64,000 nucleotides of DNA from the NCBI GenBank assembly GCA_030412805.1, contig JASJFJ010000002.1, positions 992,001 through 1,056,000 on the forward strand. The letters run 5' to 3'. Below the pieces are notes generated by a model. The model did not search any database. It was not told the DNA's origin and saw only the letters and a list, made by a program, of their open reading frames with translations. The DNA is from Westerdykella aurantiaca. Lineage: Eukaryota > Ascomycota > Dothideomycetes > Pleosporales > Sporormiaceae. Of the stretch, positions 1-10,613 are shown piece by piece. The position numbers and the translations under genes are program-made. Numbering within the stretch: position 1 is the stretch's first letter; each line of letters starts with the position of its first letter.

Positions 1-3000
1 AATAAGTGTAAGTAGCACTAAGCGCCTGTTGTAGGTAATAGACCTAGCTGCCTTTAGGCCTAGAGTAGTAGCTAAGGGTCTCTAGTAAAGGCCCTCTTTT
101 GTTGTGCAACACTCCTAAAGCAAGATGCTTTACATCCTCTATTCTAAGCTGCTTTAGAAATACCTAATGCTTCTGCCTTGTTAGGCACTTTGTAAGGCTG
201 TTAGCAGGCATTGCATTAGTAGGCATCTATTTAACTTTAACGCGTTTATGCCTTACTTCCTGCCTTAGCTAGTAGAAGTAGATATCTACATGCTTTAGCT
301 TTGTCTAAAGCTTCTTCTCCTTAGTAGTAACTACTTAAACAGTTTGCTAGTTGTTGTAGTAGAGTAATACTTCTATGTTTAGGTTAAAGTAGATCTTTTA
401 GTAGAACCTGTTCTACTACTACTACTTACTAGCTATTGCTAATAGCAATATTAACTCTACCTTAGTAGTTAATTTTGTAACGCACTTCTATAGTGTTGCT
501 TTCTACTTAATTAGCATACTATAGCAAATAAACAAGTACTTTTACAAGCTTCTTTTTATAGAAGCATTGTTAGCAAAAGCTATATTTAATACTCTAAAAA
601 ACAGTACATTAGTAAAATTACTTAGAAAAGAAAGCACTTTTTTAGAAACTTTGTTATTTTTTAATATATTCTACTTCTAGTACTTTTGCATATTGCTTAA
701 GCAAGTAAAAGCTTTGTACTTATAGTAACTTAAATACTTCTATACGCGCTCTAGCCTTTTTAGATGCTTTGTTCTAAAGTTAATAAAGTATTGTAATAGT
801 ACTAAGTGTGCTCTAGCTATATCTACTCTAGTGCAGCAGGCTGTAAATGCTAGATTGCCTGCTAGCTTGTTATATTGCCTTGTTCTAGGCTTATCTAGTT
901 TTTCTACGCTTGCTTTAAGCGTATTATTAGGTATTAGAAGTTCTAGATTTTTCTCTAGTGTATAGATGCTATACTTAGCTATTACTTTATTAATATAGAA
1001 ATTTTAGAGTAGCTAAAGCTTCTTTGCCTAGCAATTTCTAATTACTTAGATTTCTAGAAACTACTTAATTTTTTTAATTAATTTTATGTTAAACTCTTTT
1101 ATAAAGCGCTCTTTAAAGCTTTTTTTATAACCTAGCTTTAATAAGTAGACTAGAACAACAATATTGTTTATATAGAAAAAAACAATTAGGTAAATACTAC
1201 TATATACGCAAGGCACTTCTTTTACTAGCTTTAGGCTAAGCTTGTTAAGCACTTTTATAAAAGTAGTATACTAAAGCTTTAGCGCTTTTTTAAAGCTATA
1301 TAGTATGCAAAGCAGCTTTAGTAGTCTACTATAGAACTTTTCTAGAGTATAAATATATACTAGCTAATTTATCTACGTATTAAAAAAGGCGTTAGCTATA
1401 TTGTATTAATATACACTTAGATTAAAAGCTATAGCAAGCGCTATAAAGAATTAAAATACTTTAAAAGCTAGCGTAGCTACGTATATATTAGGCTAGTTAA
1501 GCTGCAAGTTGCTTTGTACTACTAGGCGCGCTTTGTACTTACTTAAGTATCTATTCTAGTTAAACTTGTAGGTAAACACTTACTTAAGTAGTAGAACTTC
1601 TACTTTTATATTTTCTAGCGTTACTAACGTTTCTTTAAATACTTTTTTCTACTAGCAAGTATTATATTTAACCTATATAGCGTTTCTAAACTCTTTTCTA
1701 TATAGATAAGTTTTTAACTAGCTTTAACGCTTAGGTAGATCTATTAGCTTGTTTTAATATACTTTTATAACAAATATTTTAGCATTTATAAAGGCTTAAT
1801 TCTTTAGCAATATAGCAAAAGTTTTTAAGTACACTACGTGTGCTTTTTTTAAGTTTTGCTTGCGCAAAAATCTTTCTTTAGAAATAATTGCTAAAAAATC
1901 TATGCTTTTTTTTACATTTAGATCTAGGCCTCTACAAAGTGTATTGTTTCTTTTTTTGTTAAAAATAGCTTTTCTAGGCTTTGTCTACTAGTAGCCTTTT
2001 TAAACTAGATTTAGCTTTCTACTTCTACTTTTGCTTTTTAGGCAACCTAGCCTTGCTTTTACTACTTGTTTTAGCACTTAAGCTGTTAAGCTGTCTAGAT
2101 TTTCTAGATTTTTTTTACTTTCTAGGTTCTCTTTAAGCAGCGCTTCTAGCTATTAAGTAGAGCTGCTTTAAAAATTATCTAAAGTATTACTTTGTTTAGA
2201 AGTAATCTAAAGCAATTCTAGTATTAGATTAAAGTAAAAAATACTGCGTTTTTGCTAAACTAGGCTAGAGCTGTTACCTAGTATTAGGTAGTAACTAGCA
2301 AAGCTACTTTTCTTGCTATATACAATCTAGTAATTAATTTTCTACTATTACTTAATTAGTAGAAGCGTTTCTAATTTTTCTACTATAACTAGTAGCTTTC
2401 TAGGCGCTATATTTAGATTATTTAGCTGCAATCTAGGTAGTAGAGCATACGCTAGCTTTTCTACTAAAAGCTTTTCTACTTTAGGCAAGTTAACAACTTC
2501 TACTACTTCTAGTAATTAAGCATACTAAAGGTTCTTTTTAAAGTAAGTTTTTTCTAGAAATACTACATTTTTTGTTAAAATAACTTTCTACGCACTAGGT
2601 ATCTAAACTTTCTATACGTTTGTAGAGTTCTATTCTACTAGATACTTAATTAGCACTTAAAAAGCTAGCTTGTTTTTTTTTAGTATATATTTGTTAAAAG
2701 TAAAAGCTTTAGATTCTACTCTACTAAAATAAGTAATAGTAGGCCTACGTCTATATATAGCTTTGTATAGCGTTTTCTAACCTAGTTGTTTTGTTAGCGT
2801 GTAGTTAAGTAGCTATATTACTATAATAGCAAGCTTTATAGCTAGTGTATTCTTTAGTAGTTTTAAAAATAGTGCTAGTACTCTAGCTTGTTTTATAACT
2901 AGCTTTTCTACTTTTTTAATACCTTTTCTAGGCTATAGAGTATTAGTAGGCTTTAGCTTAATAGTATATTCTATACTTTTTGCTAGCTTAATAAAGTTAG

Positions 3001-3787
3001 AAAAGCTTTAATTATTGTTAAGCTTAATGTATACTACTACGTAGTAGAAGCAGCAAAGAATTTTTGCTACAAATTTTTTAAAAGCATGTAGCAGCGTTTC
3101 TACTCTACAATCTAGTAGGCAAACGCTTTTGTACTATCTACTATATTTGTTAACAAAGTAAAATAGGTATTTTTTACCTTTTAGCGTCTTGCCTAGCCTA
3201 GCAAGTAGCTGTACTAGATCTACTAAAATGCAAAAAAATAGCTTCTATACCTTCTTTATTAGCTTTCTATAGCTAATCTACTACGTAAGCTTTGCGCTAA
3301 TATATATTTTGCATCTACGCTACTACTTAGCACTTTTTCTATCTACAAGCTTAATGCCTATAACTGCCTAAAGAAGCTTTTTAATTGCATCTAGCAATGT
3401 ATACGCCTAGATTTTGTATATTTAAGCTTTTGTAATCTATAGATTTGTTTTTAGCTACTTTAATAGCTTTAGAAAATTTGTTCTAGCTGCGTATACTATT
3501 AGTTCTACTATGTTTAGGTAGGTAGATTTGTTACTATTAAGTAGCTAGTACTTTCTATTAAATTTAAGCTTATAGATAACATTTAACGCTTTTTTCTAGT
3601 ATAGGTAGTAGCAACCTAAGTTAAAATAGATTCTTTAGCCTAGGCAGCGCAATAGCGCAACAACATTTGTAAAGAAGCTAGAGATGTACGCTATATAGAA
3701 AAGCTGCTACTACTACTAGCTACGCAGTTTTATTGCTATAACAATAACTAATTTCTATTGCTTAATGCGTAGCTGCTAGCTTCTAGC

Positions 3788-4025
3788 TATAATAGGCTCT
3801 ATTACATGCGCTACGCTAAAAGCGTAGCTAGCATTACGTAGCTTCTAACATTGCCTAATATTAGTTCTAATTAGTATATTGTTGTTCCGCTCTATAGCAG
3901 CCTACATAGAGTTGAGCTAAAGCTACTTTTTAGCTTTTTAGCAAATCTACTCTATTATAACGGCATTTTTAATTAGTTATCTATATATAGTTATCTATGC
4001 AGCTTTCTAGGTCTATTCTATTACA
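3788..4025 (+). repeat. Left LTR (238 bp) of the nested element
   Basis: Direct repeat of 5271-5508 with the same length and the same TATTACA end. Copies differ mainly by C/T and G/A transitions, as expected after RIP. Confidence 0.8.
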
Positions 4026-4835
4026 TTTAGATTTGCTTACTAGCTAGCTAGACAGTAACAATAGCGTAAAGCTATTGCAAACTCTTAGCGCAGAGTTTTT
4101 ACTAATACTAGACTAGACATTCTTTTTTTTTTCTATTACTACAATGTCTAGCTATTACAACTAGTTAGCTCTTTTTCTACTTGTGTAGCAGCTATAGCAA
4201 AAGCTCTAGAACTAGCAAGTTAAGCTATAATTGCTGCAATTAGATTTTAACGCTTTTTGTGCTAACGTCTAGCGTCTCTAGATTTAGCTTGCTACCTTAA
4301 CTATATTTTAAACCTGCCTACTAGACCTGCTTTGCTTTAATAGCAAGCTTTTTACGCTACGTATATAGCTTCTATTAATTAAAGCAAAGCTTTAATTAGA
4401 TTAGCTTATAGAAGCTAACGTATTTAATTATATATAGAACTACTTAGAGTAGTTCTAGCAAGCTTCTATTTTGCACTTCTACTAGATAGCTAAAAACACC
4501 TAGTTCTAAAACTTTAAGTCTATTTTTTTTTTTTTAATACTTTTGCTACAACCTAAAGAAATAGTAGAAAGCTATCTAGCGCTTTACTTCTATACAATAG
4601 AGAAATAAAAAGTTACTTATTGCGTATTTTATACGCTTTAAGCAGCTTATATACAAAGCTAATGCTAGCTTCTAGCTAGATATATTCTATGTTACTACGC
4701 TCTACTATAGCTTCTATTCTAGCCTATACTAGTTTTTTAAAAAATTAAGTAACACTTTATTTAACCTATTGTACAACAACTATGTTAAGCACGTCTAGCG
4801 CTTTAATTGCTACTTCTATCGTTTCTAGGTAGTTC

Positions 4836-4868
4836 TAAACCTAGCATTAAACCTAGCATTAAACCTAG
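4836..4868. repeat. 12-bp tandem repeat, nearly three copies
   Basis: TAAACCTAGCAT is repeated at 4836, 4848 and (partly) 4860 inside the nested LTR element. No function is evident. Confidence 0.6.
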
Positions 4869-5270
4869 AGTAGAAGTTAGTCTAGAAGTTTACTTCTAGA
4901 AATTTATCTTCTATGCGCTAGCTAGAGCCTATAGATGTTAACTTAATCTAAGTAGCTAGTGTCTAATTTGCTTAACTAATATTACTAGCTTTATCTAATA
5001 GTACTCTAATCTATGCTTCTACTACTTGCGTTATCTAACCTGCGTTTTCTATCTTTACTAATACATTAGAGTTTTTTTCTACTAAACGCTGCACTTATTA
5101 ACTCTAGAATAACTTTTGCTTCTACTATAGAGCTAGTAATTATTAGATTACTAGTTGCTTTAAGTCTTGCCTATTCTAACAGTTTTATTCTACTAGCTCT
5201 GTTTTTGTTAACGCTACTTAATAAAGTTACTACACTCTAAAAAGAACTTTAGAGCTTAGAAAAAAAGTAT

Positions 5271-5508
5271 TGTAATAGGCTTTATTACATGCGCTATGCT
5301 AAAGGCGTAGCTAGCATTACGTAGCTTTTAATATTGCTTAACATTAGTTCTAATTAGTATATTGTTGTTCCGCTCTGTAGCAGCCTATATAGAGTTAAGC
5401 TAAGGCTACTCTTTAGCTTTCTAGCAAATCTACTCTATTATAACAGCATCTTTAATTAGTTATCTATGTATAGTTATCTATACAGCCTTCTAGGTCTATT
5501 CTATTACA
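5271..5508 (+). repeat. Right LTR (238 bp) of the nested element
   Basis: Direct repeat of 3788-4025; starts TGTAATAGGC and ends TATTACA. It is followed by the CTAGC target duplication. Confidence 0.8.
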
Positions 5509-7142
5509 CTAGCGTAGATATAGAAGTTTTTCTACTACTTTTTATATACTGTTTATCTAAATACCTTTAAGTTGCAAACGTGTATATTTAATCTAGAGTT
5601 AAAAATCTATTAATTTAGCAATAGTAGCAAATCTAGAAAGCTTTTAGAGCTAAATGCCTAGCAAATAGCTTGTATTTGTAGCTTTTTTATTGCTTTTTTA
5701 CTTCTATTTAATAGCTTTAGACTAGTATTTAAAGCTATTAGTTTGCGTATTTTAAAATCTTTAATTGCCTTTTTTACTTAGTTGCTTTTTTTGCTTTTTT
5801 TTTGTTTTAGCTTCTTTAGCTTTTCTATAAAAGATGCACTTAGCTTCTAGCTTCTATACTTTCTAAAGTATATAGTATTAATATACTAGCAGTTTTTAAG
5901 CTTATACTACTTTCTATACTAGCATTGTTTTTTTCTACCTAGCGCTGCTTTTTTTTTTCTTGTACAACTTTAAGTGTTGTACTAAAGGTGCTAAGTATTA
6001 AAGCAATAGAGTACTAAATGCAATATATATATTAAAATTGCTTTACAAGCTTTTTAACGTCTAGAAAGAGTTTTAAGCTATTATCTATTAAGTTAATTAG
6101 ATCTATTAGCTTCTAGCTGCTCTATACACTGTTTATATTGCCTATAGCTTTAATAAAGTTTTTCTATAAAGTTATATCTTTAAACTTTAGTAAATTAGCT
6201 TTTTTTTCTAGCTTGCTAATGCGCTTCTAGTTGTTAAACTACTAGTCTAGATTAGCTTGTTTTAGCATCTTTTGTAGAGCTTTATACTACGCGCGTATAG
6301 CTTTTTAGTTTGCTTATATCTCTAGGCTAAAACAGCTTTAGAAAGTTTTTAGGCGTTTTTTTAAGTTGTTTACTTTTTCTAGTAGAAAAAAGTAGTTTTT
6401 TTCTATAGAAGTAAAAATTCTATATACAAAGTCTTTATAGTACTTCTAATAGACAAGCTATTATACATGCTTTTTTTTCTAGTTAGATTAGTTTTTTTTC
6501 TAGTATTGTTTTTTTTCTACTATAAAATCTAATTTTTTTAAAGCAACTTCTTTCTACTTTTCTACTTTAATATAGTTAACAAAGCTAGGCTCTATAGGCT
6601 TTTAATCTACTATTTTTATATCTACTATACTATCTAGGTTAACGTATTTTTAGATCTTTAGACGCTTAGCTTAATTTTTTTTAATTTAGATCTATACTCT
6701 TTAGTTCTACGTGCTATTTAAAATTATACTATACTTCTATACTATCTATATTTAATATGCTTCTAATAGTTAGTCTATATCTATTATATTAGCAACTAAT
6801 ACTATAGTAGTAGTAGTAATAGTTGCAGCATAGTAGCTTTCTACTTAGTAAGTATAGTAACAAGTTAAATTAACTAAAGAATCTATACTAGGTATAGATA
6901 GATTCTAGGCTTATAACTATAAAACTTTATATCTAAAATAGTTAGTTAATTTATTAAAAGCTACTAGAAACTATAGGTATTTTATATTTTAAAGCACTTT
7001 TACTAGCTATATAACTATATACTACCTAGAAGTTTTATATTTACTACTATTATATATATAGTTTTCTATAGAAAATAGTGCTTTGCAAGCAGCGTTATAT
7101 AAAGCTTAAAAAGTAGTAAAAGTACTAGCTATACTATATATA

Positions 7143-7200
7143 ACGTATTCTACTACTAAACCTAACAACCTACTAAACCTAACAAAATGTTTTAGCAAAA
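7143..7200 (+). repeat. Left terminal inverted repeat of pogo copy 1
   Basis: Reverse complement of the right end once C-to-T/G-to-A changes are allowed for. It has two internal units (CTACTAAACCTAACAA type). Confidence 0.8.
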
Positions 7201-7222
7201 CTAACTTGTTTATTATTGTATT

Positions 7223-8877
7223 ATGTTTTAACAATAGAAGGCTTTATTAGAAAAACATAAAAAAAGACTTTAGCTTGCTTTTTAAGCCTATAATGCTAAG
7301 CAGTTTTAAAGCTATTAAGTAGCTGCAGTAGCCTTTAATGTTAAGCATTATACTCTTACTAAGCGCGCTAAAGAAAAGCAATTTTAACGCAATATACAAC
7401 CTAATTGCTAGAAGCTTACTACAACTAAAAAATAGACGCTTGTCTAATATATCTTTAATTTTAATTTGCAAAGATTTGCGCTCTAGCTGTATAAAGTAGA
7501 AAATATAGCTAATAAATTGTTAGGTATGCGTAGTAGTATATTAGCAGGCAAATACTAGGCTAAAAGATTTGTAACGCGTTTAAATTAGCTTAAAATAGCC
7601 TTTAATTAAGTAAAAAATAGGCAAAAGATACTCTAGAAAGATTCTAAAGTAGTTAGCGCGTAGTTTAAGCTAGTTATAGATACTAAAGCTAAGTATAGTA
7701 TTTACAACAATAATATACACAACTTTAACAAAACTAGGTTTTAAATAGGTATAATTAGGTTAATAAAAGTTGTTACAAGCTTAGAAAAGCGTACAAAGCC
7801 TAATTTTATCTAGCTAGGCAATTGCAAGTAGGTTATAGTTATCTAAAGTATCTACGCTGCTAGGTATACAATCTTGCTATTTATTATCTATAAAAAGCGC
7901 GTCTACATTTCTATATAGTATAAAGAGAAAGATATACTACGTACTTAGAAGCTTTTAGTCTCTAAAAATAGCTAGACAAATAGTGCCTTTAGTTTTAAGT
8001 AGTTAAAGCACTTTAACACGTATACAAAGCTATACTAGGTAGGTAAGTATAGGCTGCTTATTTTAGACAGCTATAAAAGCTATTTTAACTAGAATTTTAA
8101 AGACTATTACTTTAAAAACAAGATCTTTACTATCTATATACTACTTTACTTGTTATATATACTCTAGCTACTTAACGTAGTCTACTTTTTACTATTAAAG
8201 CGCAAGTACTTTTAACGTGTACAAGACTTAGCACGCTAACGCGTTTTCTACATTAATAAAAAAAGCTTCTTTCTAGCCTTTAAAGACGCGTTTTTTAACG
8301 TGTTTATAGAGTAGAACTGCTAAAAGGCCTTTAAAGCATTAGAACTAGTCTCTACTAATGCGTAGATAGTATTAGATTGCCTTAAAGTACAGCTACGTAC
8401 TCTACTAGAACCTCTACTACTAGAAACGCTGTAGCAGTTAAAGACTCTAAGCTTGTAAGTAACTTCTTTATGTAGTTACCTTTTACTACTTAGGCTAGCT
8501 TCTCTTAGCTTATAAAGGGCGCTAAACTTATACTCTACTAAAACGCGCTTCTCTCTGCTAAGGTTAATAAGCTACAAGAACAATTAGTAGTAATAACTAA
8601 GCGCAAAGCACGTAAATAGAAGTAGATCTAGCACAGTAGCACAATAAACTATAGTATAGCGTTAGCGCAGGTAGCTGCTAAGGCATCTGCGGCGTCTTAA
8701 GGATCAAAGAAAGCCCGTGGTAGTGGTGACCACGAAACAGCCCAGCCAGGTCTACGGCGCTGTGGGAGCTGCGGGCAGACTGGGCACAATGCTCGAACCT
8801 GCAAAAAGGATACAGAAGGATCTTCTGAATCTGATGCAAGCACGATGTATGCAGGCTCTCTCTTTGATAGTGATTAA
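7223..8877 (+). pseudogene. Fot1/pogo DDE transposase, destroyed by RIP
   Basis: The reading frame from ATG 7223 to TAA 8875-8877 can be followed through many TAG/TAA stops in place of CAG, CAA and TGG. An N-terminal helix-turn-helix region (LAFQAYNAKQF... type) comes first. The DDE domain follows, with a first catalytic Asp changed to Asn near 7715-7730 (reads NFNKTRF for NFDETGF), LLILDSYKSYFN near 8058-8090, and the block YIL.LLNVVYF. At the C-terminus there is a CCHC zinc knuckle (CGSCGQTGHNARTC) near 8768-8810, followed by a Ser/Asp-rich tail. The knuckle and tail are unmutated, with normal fungal codon use, unlike everything upstream. Confidence 0.8.
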
Positions 8878-8912
8878 AATATGAATTCGTAACGTAAGTT
8901 GGTTTTGCCAAG

Positions 8913-8977
8913 ACATTTTGTCGGGTTCGGTGGGTTGTCGGGTTCGGTGGGTTGTCGGGTTCGGTGGTGGAATACGT
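8913..8977 (-). repeat. Right terminal inverted repeat of pogo copy 1
   Basis: Unmutated TIR with three copies of GTCGGGTTCGGTGG(GTT). It ends GGAATACGT next to the TA duplication. Confidence 0.85.
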
Positions 8978-9049
8978 TACCTCTACCTAGCTGTTCTCTC
9001 TTTAGGAGGCAGCATTCTAGCAGACGACTCTAATTTTCGACTAAACTCC

Positions 9050-9937
9050 TCACGAAGTCGTAGTAGCTATGCTAGTGCCGACAAACACAACTAGAACAGC
9101 AGCGTAGGCGGCTGTTGCAGCGAGAATATCCTTGCCTCTAAGTTCCCTGCCTCCAATTCCTATCACCAGAGCAAAAAGTGACGTAGCCACAGATGCCGTG
9201 ATGATGCTCGTGTTTAGATCGCGACGCAGTGTCATCAGCAGCATGGGCCCGATGAGCGCGGCCCCTCCGAACGCCCCCATCCATAGACGTTCTGCAAAGG
9301 CGTTGCGCCTCTCTTTTTCCAATCGTATTTCCCTATTAAGTTCCCGGAAGGCATATGCCCCGCTTTTCTCCCAGTCCAGCTCCAACAGCAGCGCCTCTCT
9401 TTTCTTTGATTGACATCTCAACTGGGTAAACTTCTTCCGACTGAATGCAGAATAATAGAGACGCATGGCCCGGTTAGGCGTTGGGGAAAGACCCGACACC
9501 GTTTCTTGTGAGAGCGTCTCGTAGTCGCGCAATGCATTGGCTATATTCGTACGTTAGCACACTCTGCATGCTCCAACTTGCCACAGGTAGCTACCATAGG
9601 TATGCAAATAGGCATCAATTTTCCCATTAATATCGTCCAGCTCAGGGTCCACCAGGTTGCCTCCGCCCGTTGAGTCGTCAGCCAGTGTTGTTAATGGCCG
9701 CTCTTGTCTTCTTTTTAGCAAGTCAACAAGTTTACGCTGCAAAGCCAGAATTCGTTGTGCTTGAACGGGACGAAAACTTAGAACGATGTTACTAGAGGAT
9801 TTTTCTTCGAGGCTGCCATAGATCCCTTGCTCGGTGTCAACTATCCTAGAGGCGAGGTTGATGTAGTCCGCCGTCTTCGCTGCAAGCTGCATTAGCCCTG
9901 TAATTGACGACACGACGAACGGTGCTCTCTCCACCAT
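9050..9937 (-). CDS. DUF6594-type membrane protein
   Basis: Two exons (9937-9595, 9540-9050) with a 54-bp intron (GTAGCT...GCTAAC...ATATAG) give 277 residues. The first part holds an amphipathic helical region ending in DPELDDINGKIDAYLHTY, which joins across the intron to ANALRDYETL. The second part ends in three hydrophobic helices (near residues 205-222, 228-247 and 255-275). This layout, a helical N-terminus with C-terminal triple membrane segments, is that of fungal DUF6594 proteins, whose function is unknown. An alternative 5' end is possible: a GTAAGG donor at about 9980 and a TTACAG acceptor at about 9899 would replace the first residues with an exon reaching back towards 10030 or 10349. 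That upstream DNA is a minisatellite and transposon relic, so the shorter start is preferred. Confidence 0.6.
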
Positions 9938-10068
9938 TTGAAAGGCGCTTGTCCGTGATCACTTCCTTACCTCTAGCACCCACGTATGGAGGGCGTGGAA
10001 TTTCGGGTTTCTTATCTTCTGTTGGAAGCTCTACGGCGTAGCACGGGCCGTAGGAGCAGCGCTTGCTT

Positions 10069-10155
10069 GAGTGGCAGTGCTGGACTTTGAGTGGCAGTGC
10101 TGGACCTTGAGTGGCAGTGCTAGAGCTTGTGGTGGCACTGCTAGAGCTTGTGGTG
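10069..10155. repeat. 20-bp minisatellite, about four copies
   Basis: GAGTGGCAGTGCTGGACCTT-type units start at 10069, 10089 and 10109, and a degenerate fourth copy follows. It lies just upstream of the DUF6594 gene. Confidence 0.75.
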
Positions 10156-10240
10156 TTAAAGAAAATCAAGAAAGTGATTGGCAAAAAAGGCGAGAATGGA
10201 AATCTACACAACTCCTCGACTACTCGAGCAGAAATACAAA

Positions 10241-10465
10241 CTAGCCGCAAGACAAGCGATACAGAATCGAACCTTTGAGGACTAGGGACGCTGATACCTT
10301 GCTTGGGACTATAGATCCCGTTCCCACTGGAATTAGGACATACGACCATAAATACATAGCAGCAGCGCGTCGCTGGCTTAGTGACATGTCGGATTTCGAG
10401 GCTTGGATAGCAAGAATAATCCTATCTTCACGAGAACGTAAATTGAGATCAGGTTGTTGAGGCAT
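10241..10465 (-). pseudogene. Relic of a pogo-type transposase N-terminus
   Basis: The 74-codon frame from ATG 10465 begins with a Psq/CENP-B-like helix-turn-helix (RIILAIQASKSDMSLSQRR then AAAMY), the usual start of fungal pogo transposases. It then loses similarity and stops. No terminal repeats or catalytic domain are seen nearby. The fragment is not RIP-mutated, unlike the two larger elements, so it is an old or differently treated remnant. A host gene with a pogo-like DNA-binding domain is possible but less likely given its length. Confidence 0.5.
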
Positions 10466-10613
10466 CGTGATGGGTGATGGAAAAAGGTGTGGTCTTAATT
10501 GGTAGAGTGATCAGGTCAATTACCCGATCAGCTCAATTGCCGCTCACGTTACAATTATCCAATAAACAGAGTTAGCATCCTGTATTTCTATCGGCCACTG
10601 CACTTGATCTTCC
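10466..10613. other. Short intergenic stretch
   Basis: Lies between the transposase relic and the 3' end of the hydrolase gene. No feature is recognised. Confidence 0.4.

Larger units (their letters stand above)
3788..5508 (+). mobile_element. Short (1.72 kb) non-autonomous LTR retrotransposon nested in the copia element
   Basis: Two direct repeats of 238 bp (3788-4025 and 5271-5508) begin TRTAATAGGC and end TATTACA, and the whole unit is flanked by a perfect 5-bp duplication CTAGC at 3783-3787 and 5509-5513. The internal part is only 1245 bp, far too short for gag-pol, so this is a TRIM/LARD-like or deletion-derived element. Just after the left LTR the sequence TTTAGATTTG resembles the TTTGGATTTG that follows the left LTR of the gypsy element at 24122, suggesting the same primer-binding type. 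A purine run (about 5255-5268) precedes the right LTR. The LTR termini (TGTAAT...ATTACA) also match the gypsy element, so a related gypsy family probably mobilised it. The strand is assigned from primer site to purine tract. It is fully mutated and inactive. Confidence 0.8.
1..7140 (-). mobile_element. RIP-degraded Ty1/copia retrotransposon, truncated by the window edge
   Basis: Minus-strand conceptual reading across many TAG/TAA stops shows copia pol in its normal order (protease, integrase, reverse transcriptase, RNase H). An aspartic protease remnant lies near 5555-5620 (reads roughly FDSGLNIHVCN). The integrase core is near 3100-3260 (VDLV and FVNKYSR, carrying the first acidic residues). 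Reverse transcriptase lies near 1000-1570 (KARLVVQ, then FFYINNIVVLV where YVDD has become YINN), and the RNase H side runs to position 1. The gag end should lie in about 5650-6850. The element is interrupted between protease and integrase by a second LTR element at 3788-5508. The 3' LTR lies outside the window; the 5' LTR should fall in 6850-7140 but cannot be delimited without its partner. The family call is firm; the exact ends are not. No part is functional. Confidence 0.8.
7143..8977 (+). mobile_element. Fot1/pogo-type DNA transposon, copy 1, RIP-degraded
   Basis: The element starts ACGTATTC at 7143 and ends with the inverted GAATACGT at 8977, with a TA target duplication at 7141-7142 and 8978-8979, the classic pogo/Tc1 target. 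The terminal inverted repeats are about 60-75 bp and made of short internal units: the left end has two, the right end three copies of a 17-bp unit (GTCGGGTTCGGTGGGTT type). The 1835-bp length fits a single-transposase element. Everything up to about 8702 is mutated, whereas the last 275 bp is not. It is a close relative of the element at 23330-31149 (same outer TIR, about 1844 bp without its insertion). Confidence 0.88.

Noticed and set aside
1061..1252. Minus-strand 63-codon open frame in the AT-rich block
   Set aside because: It is a surviving piece of copia reverse transcriptase (contains the mutated YVDD), not a gene.
7247..7471. 74-codon minus-strand frame
   Set aside because: Antisense to the pogo transposase relic; open only because of base composition.
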